Shown one piece after another: positions 59,001-64,000 of a stretch of DNA of 64,000 nt (the first letter of the stretch is position 1; every line of letters begins with the position of its first letter). The translations under genes were made by a program, and so were the position numbers. Location: NCBI GenBank assembly GCA_025345505.1, contig JANVCC010000270.1, positions 1,062,839 to 1,126,838 of the forward strand, written 5' to 3'. The notes below the pieces were generated by a model. That model searched no databases. It was not told the origin of the DNA and saw only the letters and a list, made by a program, of their open reading frames with translations. This DNA is from Todiramphus chloris collaris. Lineage: Eukaryota; Chordata; Aves; Coraciiformes; Alcedinidae.

Positions 59001-60662
59001 ACTACTTTTAACTTCAAATATACAATAAACCTCAAATTCCCTGCACAGAGCACTGCTCTGGGCTGCAGAGGAGTTCTCACCCCCCTAAGCAGCAGTCACA
59101 CCATTACTGCACCATCTTCTAAGGCTGATGCAGTCTGGAAGACAGCTCAGTGAAACCTCATCCTAGAGAAAGTGGGTTTGGGTTTTTTTTTTTTTGAAGA
59201 AGCAGCAGTAAAAAAGGAGAGAAGTCAGGCAGACTGCAATCTAAATGATGTCAGGCAATAGAAGTATCTAACAGGCACGATGACAGCCACTGGCTTGCCA
59301 GCCGATGTGGTACCGCCGGTGCTGCACGGATGCTTCGGCAGATCCTCCTGCAGGAAGCCCTGTGCTGAAAAGGCACGTGTCGAAAAATGAAGAATGCTTT
59401 GAATACAAAATCTCCCCGTGCTTGGCTGGGGAGAGGGGACAGCCTCAGCCACTAGCCTAAAAGCTGCACTTTTGGACCCCTCTGCTTCCAGGTCGTACAG
59501 CAGAACCCTTACGGGGAGCGCCGCAGGGATGGGCATCACGGGGCCAGACGCTGTCTCCACCTCCAGCCCCTGCAGCCTTCTCAACCTAGAAGTGCTGAAG
59601 CCTCACATCTCTCTTTCAGCTGCTCCACTACTCAGTGGGAGGTTCATTTAAGGACCTTTGGAATCTCCTAGGCAGCTCCGAGCTGGGTTATCAAGCTCAG
59701 CAGAAGGAAGTGCTGGCTGGTGTTGTTAGTGTCATCTTTAGAACGAGCTATCCAAGGGGATTGTACTGTCACCGTTCTGTACCACACTGCTCTCTAAAGC
59801 CTCTGCTGTGTGATGCTGCCACTGCGTGTCACTAGTAAGACAGAACAGCAAAGAAAGATTTATTTTTTTGGTGAGGTTACTAAAGTTCTGGTGGGGATGG
59901 ACCTGGCAGCCCACCCCACTTCTCTCAGGACAGACAGACCAATGGCACAGGGCTGCTGGCACAGCAGGCAGAGAGGAGAGGATCCCTTGTGGGAATGATC
60001 CCGAGCCACTACCTGAAACCAAATGGTGCCAGGGATGGGGCATCAATCACCTCTCTGGGCAACCTGGCCAGGGTCTCACCTCCCTCCGCATAAAAAATAT
60101 CTTCCTTCTCCCCAGTCTAAATCTCCATCTTCTCATTTCAAACCAAAAAAACCTGTCCCAACAGGCCCTGCTCAAAAGTCTGTGCCCATCTTTCTGACAG
60201 ACTGCTTAAAGTCCTGAAAGGCCACCAAAAGGTCTCCCCAGAGCCTTCTCTCCTCCAGGCTGAACAACCTCGCTTCTGTGTTGCAGCAACTAATCTATGT
60301 GCATGCTACAGCAAACCACAAAGTTATTATTTCTTATTCCAAAGTCAAATTGGATGACAGGAAAAAGGATGAAGGGAAGAATAAAGGGAAAGGCTCATAT
60401 GTATTATGAAGCACATGCACTGCCCGACAGTGAAGCATCTCCCAAGACCAGTATTAAGGAGCTCTTTGACTCAACAGAGGATGAAATACTTACACCCAGT
60501 AGAGCAGCATCAGCAGGAAAGGACAGATGATGACTGCCTGGAGGACCTGCCAGTCCCTGCAGAGCGCAGCCAGCCCAGGCATGAGGAACTGCCCTGCCAT
60601 CTCGATGAAGCTCGCCACCATGGTGATCATGAACCGGTGCCCAGGAGGACAGAGCTCTATCC
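40650..60662 (-). CDS. SLC22A23: SLC22A23, 3' part (seven C-terminal coding exons)
   Basis: This is a solute carrier 22 family member, an MFS multi-pass membrane protein whose substrate is not settled. Coding exons in reading order on the minus strand are 60662-60494, 58103-57976, 47634-47532, 46912-46680, 45505-45473, 43924-43801 and 41007-40650. All phases match, giving about 381 residues of a family length near 690. The N-terminal exons lie beyond 64000. Visible are PPGHRFMITMVASFIEMAGQ with paired membrane helices, the OCT-family FPESLRWL motif, ARRPKKVCIVKVVGTRNLWK, the FLGRRGG loop, LLLFMILTALASLLQLGLL, and the tail TRQPLLPHKKGEQPLLLTN through NGMKSM. PSMG4 is the convergent neighbour, as in human. 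Confidence 0.96.
41008..43800 (-). other. SLC22A23 last intron
   Basis: It contains a G-rich run near 41150-41170 and a CR1 at 43376-43573. No other exon was recognised. Confidence 0.65.
43376..43573 (+). mobile_element. CR1 LINE 3' end, forward orientation
   Basis: GGCTGTCCCAGGCTGCCCAG, GATCCCTGGAGGGGTTTCC and CCGTGATTCTATAAGATTCT mark a CR1 3' end. Confidence 0.9.
43801..43924 (-). CDS. SLC22A23: SLC22A23 coding exon
   Basis: It is 124 nt, with acceptor GTCTTGGCAG and donor ATCAG|GTGAGA. It encodes MSDSVKDKFSTAFSIVGMFS and SVFFCAEITPTVI, a membrane helix and the conserved EITPTVIR segment. Confidence 0.95.
44808..45095 (-). mobile_element. CR1 LINE fragment, reverse orientation
   Basis: It opens with CATAGAACGGTCTGGGTGGG and contains TGGTGCCAGGGATGGGGCAG and CACCTCTCTGGGCAGCCTGG, ending near CCTTGTCCTGTCCCAAGAGA. 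It lies about 380 bp from the microexon. Confidence 0.88.
45473..45505 (-). CDS. SLC22A23: SLC22A23 33-nt microexon
   Basis: The acceptor TCTTGGATCCAG precedes TGATCGG and the donor is CTCAG|GTAGGG. It encodes (L)IGKYSQLPDS(G), which matches the loop after QLGLLN in the human protein. The split Leu and Gly codons join in phase on both sides. Confidence 0.9.
46680..46912 (-). CDS. SLC22A23: SLC22A23 coding exon (C-half membrane helices)
   Basis: It is 233 nt, with acceptor CTCTCCGCAG and donor AACT|GTGAGT. It encodes LTGYGIHHCFAKSMMGHEVK, YTMAGIALASCLAMCPVVGF, LGRRGG and MILTALASLLQLGLLN. The open frame beyond 46680 is intron. Confidence 0.94.
47038..47145 (+). mobile_element. Short CR1 LINE fragment
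   Basis: CTCTGGAGAGATTGCTGCCT, CTGCTCTGGGTGACCCTGCT and GGAGCAAGGGGGGCTGAACC match the CR1 3' region in forward orientation. It is truncated before the tail. Confidence 0.7.
47532..47634 (-). CDS. SLC22A23: SLC22A23 coding exon (cytoplasmic loop to next helix)
   Basis: It is 103 nt, with acceptor TTTATCCCAG and donor AACTC|GTAAGT. It encodes ELEKEIARRPKKVCIVKVVG and then NLWKNIVVLCVNS. Confidence 0.94.
48684..48722. repeat. 19-bp tandem duplication
   Basis: The block AAATCACCTGAATTTACAA occurs twice in direct succession. Confidence 0.9.
49598..49676. repeat. Perfect 36-bp inverted repeat with 7-nt loop
   Basis: The left arm 49598-49633 (starting TTGATCCACAACTTAATAAA, ending GAGGTAGCT) and the right arm 49641-49676 are exact reverse complements over all 36 bases. 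They are separated by CTAACCA. The bases just outside (A at 49597, G at 49677) do not pair. It matches no repeat family that I know. Confidence 0.97.
53276..53490 (-). mobile_element. Diverged CR1 LINE fragment, reverse orientation
   Basis: AACCTCTCTGGGAGACTTGG, CTAGTCTAAATCTTCCCTC, TGAAGTACTGAAAGGCCACA and GGTGTCCCCAGAAAATTCTC follow the CR1 order on the complementary strand. The 3' tail is absent. Confidence 0.75.
54765..55043 (+). mobile_element. CR1 LINE 3' end, forward orientation
   Basis: GGGACTGGACAAGAGGAACC, GAGGAACAATTTCTTCCCC, GATCCCTGGAGGGGTTTCC and the ending CTACCATTCTGTGACTGT identify CR1. Confidence 0.92.
57976..58103 (-). CDS. SLC22A23: SLC22A23 coding exon (PES motif)
   Basis: The acceptor CATCCTGAAAG precedes TATTTTCCC and the donor is CCCG|GTGAGT. 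It encodes IFPESLRWLMATQQFEASKE and then KNRMNTESDIKGVVP, the start of the large cytoplasmic loop. Confidence 0.93.
58104..60493 (-). other. SLC22A23 intron with CR1
   Basis: About 2.4 kb with no exon recognised. A reverse CR1 piece lies at 60020-60275, about 220 bp from the exon. Confidence 0.65.
60020..60275 (-). mobile_element. CR1 LINE fragment, reverse orientation
   Basis: TGGTGCCAGGGATGGGGCAT, CCTCTCTGGGCAACCTGGCC, TCCTGAAAGGCCACCAAAAG and TTCTCTCCTCCAGGCTGAAC are CR1 phrases on the minus strand. Confidence 0.85.
60494..60662 (-). CDS. SLC22A23: SLC22A23 coding exon (first in window)
   Basis: The acceptor GTGTTTCAG precedes GGATAGAGCTC and the donor is TGGGT|GTAAGT. It encodes GIELCPPGHRFMITMVASFI and onward to PFLLMLLYWV, two transmembrane helices of the MFS N-half. 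Confidence 0.93.
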
Positions 60663-63057
60663 CTGAAACACAGAGACATGCCAGTGCGTTAGCCCCCCAC
60701 CAGTAAAAGCACCTGCAGAACATCTCTTCATGAAACTTTCAGGGAGTTTATGTCCTTCAAGTCCCTTGGCCATCACATAAATCTCATTTCCTCCTGTATT
60801 AGGTTTCAAAAACCCTTGGCAGCTATCAAGAAGCCTGTTAACAGCTGGCTGTGGTGCCAACAACGCAACCTCCACACACCTACTGCATCTCCTGCCGACA
60901 CGCTGGATCCTCAGCATCCACTTCCCTTCACTCTCCACCTCCAGAAGCATTTTACCAAACTGTAAGGTATTTGGTTCTTAAGGGATTTCAGGGTAAACCA
61001 GAGACCCAAAGATGATGGGCTGAGCCTTTTCAAGCAGCTCGGAGATGCTGCTTGCCTTGCCAGTCAGTTTGCTGGGAGGCAGGAGAGCACAGGTCTCGGC
61101 AGGACCCAGCTCCCACGGGATGCCACCTGCACAGGGTTTAACACGCCGTGACTCAGCCAGTTTCACGCTGGATTCTGCTGAGTGGGCTGTTTCTGGGTTT
61201 GCTTTTCGTTTCTGCAATAGCTGATCTTGATCAGCTTTCAAACCTTCCATCTTCCTTCTCCTGTCCTGCGTCTTTCCTTTAGCTGTGGGGTGATTTACTA
61301 CCACCACTGGCACCACTGGTTGTCCCAGCTGCCTTGTGACAAGGAAGTTCCATAGGTAAACTTTCCTTAAGCCCCGAATTCCATTCCTTTATTCAGTCCT
61401 CAGAAATGATGATGTAAATATCAGAATCACAGCTTAAAAAAACCAAACCAAATCAACATTTAAAAAAAATAATAATAAAAAGAAAAAAATCACAGAAGAA
61501 ACAGCAGAAAACCTGGACTGCCCTGTGGAATTATATTCAAACAATATGTTTGCCAGGAAGATCACAACAGAAGCCCCTGTTTCCCATTTGCCCAGGTCCA
61601 CTTCTACAGATTAATAATTAAGCACAATAAACCTGCCACGACCATCGGGCAGTCCTTATCGGCGTGCTGCGGCAGAAACACGGGCTCGTAAACATTCATG
61701 ATGTGTTGCTGCCAGCACGGTTGCTTTTCCTTGGGATGTTTCCTATGGTCATTTTAAATTAAAATGTAATGGTTGTTAAAATTGTAATTGAAAAGCTGTA
61801 AGATAGCAGGAAGCGATGACAGCTGCTCCTTCATCCACGCTCCCGGCTGTCGCTTGTTCAGCATTTATCACCCCAACACAGATCTAAACTAGCTGACCAG
61901 GAGCTAGCCTGTAGATCAAATGCAGGATTAACTACCACACACTTCCCCCCCGCCCCTTTCTTTTCAGCCAGTGGCAAAAGACTATCGATGGGTTTTTGCC
62001 CATAAAGAAGGAAAATATACCTGTTGTGAGGCAGCCCATCTTTTCCTTAGCTTACCCACAAACACAGCAGCTTTGGGAAAGAAAGGAGGAAAATCACACC
62101 CTCAAAGACACTCTCTCGCTCACTATAAAAGGCTTCTACATTTTAATTAGGAGAGCAAGATTAAAACGCAGAGCTCCTTATGACATTAATATGGTTTCAT
62201 TCTTACTAATGCAGAATGCCAAGCTTCGGTGATTTTGGTTTTATTCTATGCAAAGAGGTCACTTCCGGTTTGTTTCTCTAAGCTTCAGCTCTAAGGTGGC
62301 TCTGTTTGTTTCTCTAAACCTTAAAGTCACAGTTCCTGCCACTCCAGTATCCTTTCATTAAGTGCAAGGATGGGGTTTGTTGCTATAGAAACGGGCAGCC
62401 TGTGTTAGACAGGTAAGGCTTCGGCATTCCAATTGCATTTTGGTTAGCAGCAGATTAAAAACAAAATAAAAAATAGAACAAGAGAACTTTTACATGAAGT
62501 CAGAAAGAGGTGTCCAATTCATAAAACTATATTTTATGAAGTTGCTGGTGCAGAGTACAGAACTCCATACGCACCAGCTATTCCTTGTACAGAAAGGAAA
62601 TAACTTCGGAGATTGTTTGGCATCAGTTTTCTTCTCTGCATTATCACACACACGGTCAATTTTTGTCCTTTCCTCTAAAAAAGGAATCAATTTTGTGATA
62701 AAGGATCCAGCACCACGGGTATTTGTGAGCATTTAGCAGCCAACCTTTTCCCAGAGAGCAGCGGCAAATCCAGCAGGAAAGCTCCAGCTCCCCCACTGGA
62801 AACCTCCACCCAAGGCTTCCACCTCCCTGCTTTGGGGAGCGTGGAGAGTCAAGGAAACTCGTGTCATACACACAAGCCACGGAAATGGCCATCAGTACCA
62901 AAATCCCTCAGCCCCACAGCGTGCAGAGCAGTTCCCTCGCACGGGAGGTCCCCACCAGCCCTGGGCAGCAGCAGAGAAAGCCCTGACAAAACCACGGGTC
63001 AGACAAGAGGTTACCCACTGCCACCGGTGCTGGTGACGGGGGGCACACACTGATTTT

Positions 63058-63200
63058 AGATCCCCATCCCTGGAGGGGTTTCCAAGCCGTGGAGCTGTGG
63101 TGCTGAGGGCCAGGGGTCAGTGGTGCCCTGGCAGTGCTGGGGCAATGGTTGAACTCGATCTGAAAGGTCTCTTCCAACCCAAACGATTCTAGGATTCTCA
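63058..63200 (+). mobile_element. CR1 LINE 3' end, forward orientation
   Basis: ATCCCTGGAGGGGTTTCCAA, CAGTGGTGCCCTGGCAGTGC and CGATTCTAGGATTCTCAC form the last about 140 bp of a CR1. Confidence 0.9.
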
Positions 63201-63465
63201 CATTGGATTAACATCCGCTCACGCTGCCGCAGAGCGTGGCCCTGCGCTGCCCACCTCCTCCAAACCCCGCTGGCTGAGCTGGCATCGCCACGAAGGGACT
63301 GAGGGTCACATCCCATCCTTCCTCGCCTGCTCTTACACTTGCACACTCCTAACAAATAATGTGCTTCAGATTTCAGAAACCCACTCATTTGTCTTCAAAG
63401 GCTGATATTTATCCTCATCGGATATTTGCACAAGGATGAACGGCAAATACTTTTATTTAAAGACT

Positions 63466-63466
63466 A

Positions 63467-63498
<32 letters not shown>
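63466..63498 (+). repeat. Poly-A tract
   Basis: About 33 nt of A with one G interruption, continuing into a purine-rich stretch. No retrocopy was recognised next to it. Confidence 0.9.
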
Positions 63499-63500
<2 letters not shown>

Positions 63501-64000
63501 AAAAAAGGAAGTTGTAAGTCATTTGCAAATAATATATCAAGAAGAAAGAGAGGTTAAATCACACTGCCTGAACAACTCTCCCATCTCTCACCTATCTCCA
63601 GTCCCAAAACACAAAGCAATTCTTGCACCGCAGCCCAAGCACCAGCTCCATCAGAAACCACGAGCCAACTGATTTTTCTGCCTTTGCAGTTTTCTCTCCC
63701 TGCCCGGTTTTGGTCTACGAGCCACCAAGACTGTAATTAGAGAGGAGTATCCCTTGGAGAAAATGGCCAGGACAGAGCTCCCGACGTCTCGGCAACAGCA
63801 TTCCCAGTGAAAGGACTCCCAGAGGAGACAGCCTGATTCTAGACTCACGGTTTGACATTACATTTTAAAAAATAATATACAATAAAAGCGTGATTTTTGA
63901 CAGCTTCCCCCATATTCCTGTACACCCAACGCTCTTAATTACCACCCTCTAAGGATGCCTCAAGATGTTCCCTCATCCCAAAAGGGAGGAAAATGGTCAG

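Larger units (their letters stand above)
60663..64000 (-). other. SLC22A23 intron running off the right edge
   Basis: No upstream SLC22A23 exon was found before 64000. It contains a CR1 at 63058-63200, a poly-A tract at 63466-63498 and an AT-rich motif-dense patch at about 61690-61880. Confidence 0.65.

Overview
This is vertebrate nuclear DNA, almost certainly from a bird. It has intron-split genes with GT/AG junctions, CpG-rich promoters, and about a dozen CR1 LINE fragments whose 3' ends carry the typical (ATTCTRTG)-like tail. The gene order RIPK1 - BPHL - TUBB2 - PSMG4 - SLC22A23 is the same as on human 6p25. I recognised all five genes from translated exons and placed the exon boundaries by hand from splice sites and reading-frame phase. 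No database was searched.

Layout: (1) 1-5.75 kb holds the 3' part of RIPK1 (+ strand): the intermediate-domain exon, a probable 72-nt extra exon, the RHIM exon and the death-domain exon. (2) 5.75-9.8 kb is intergenic with one CR1. (3) 9.8-20.2 kb holds complete BPHL (+, 7 coding exons, 286 aa). (4) 20.4-21.6 kb holds a class II beta-tubulin (TUBB2, -) with its CpG-island promoter; a 10-N gap removes most of exon 4 and part of exon 3. (5) 21.6-31.1 kb is non-coding, with a CR1 and AT-rich motif clusters. (6) 31.1-35.6 kb holds PSMG4 (+, 3 coding exons, 123 aa), with a 100-N gap just upstream and a G-rich minisatellite in intron 1. (7) 35.6-36.7 kb is a short intergenic spacer with a homeodomain/PBX-type motif cluster. 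(8) 36.7-64 kb holds the 3' half of SLC22A23 (-): seven coding exons including a 33-nt microexon, and a 3' UTR of about 4 kb. Its N-terminal exons lie beyond the right edge.

The genes do not form one pathway. RIPK1 is a death-receptor/inflammation kinase, BPHL a mitochondrial serine hydrolase, TUBB2 a microtubule subunit, PSMG4 a 20S proteasome assembly chaperone and SLC22A23 an orphan organic-ion-transporter-like membrane protein. They are linked by ancient synteny.

The most unusual structure is a perfect 36-bp inverted repeat with a 7-nt loop at 49598-49676, deep in an SLC22A23 intron. Other points are the phase-symmetric RIPK1 exon, the collapsed tubulin gene, the TUBB2 promoter (CRE plus inverted CCAAT plus GC boxes) and a PBX/MEIS-type motif cluster at 36.5 kb. 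I found no wholly new gene system.
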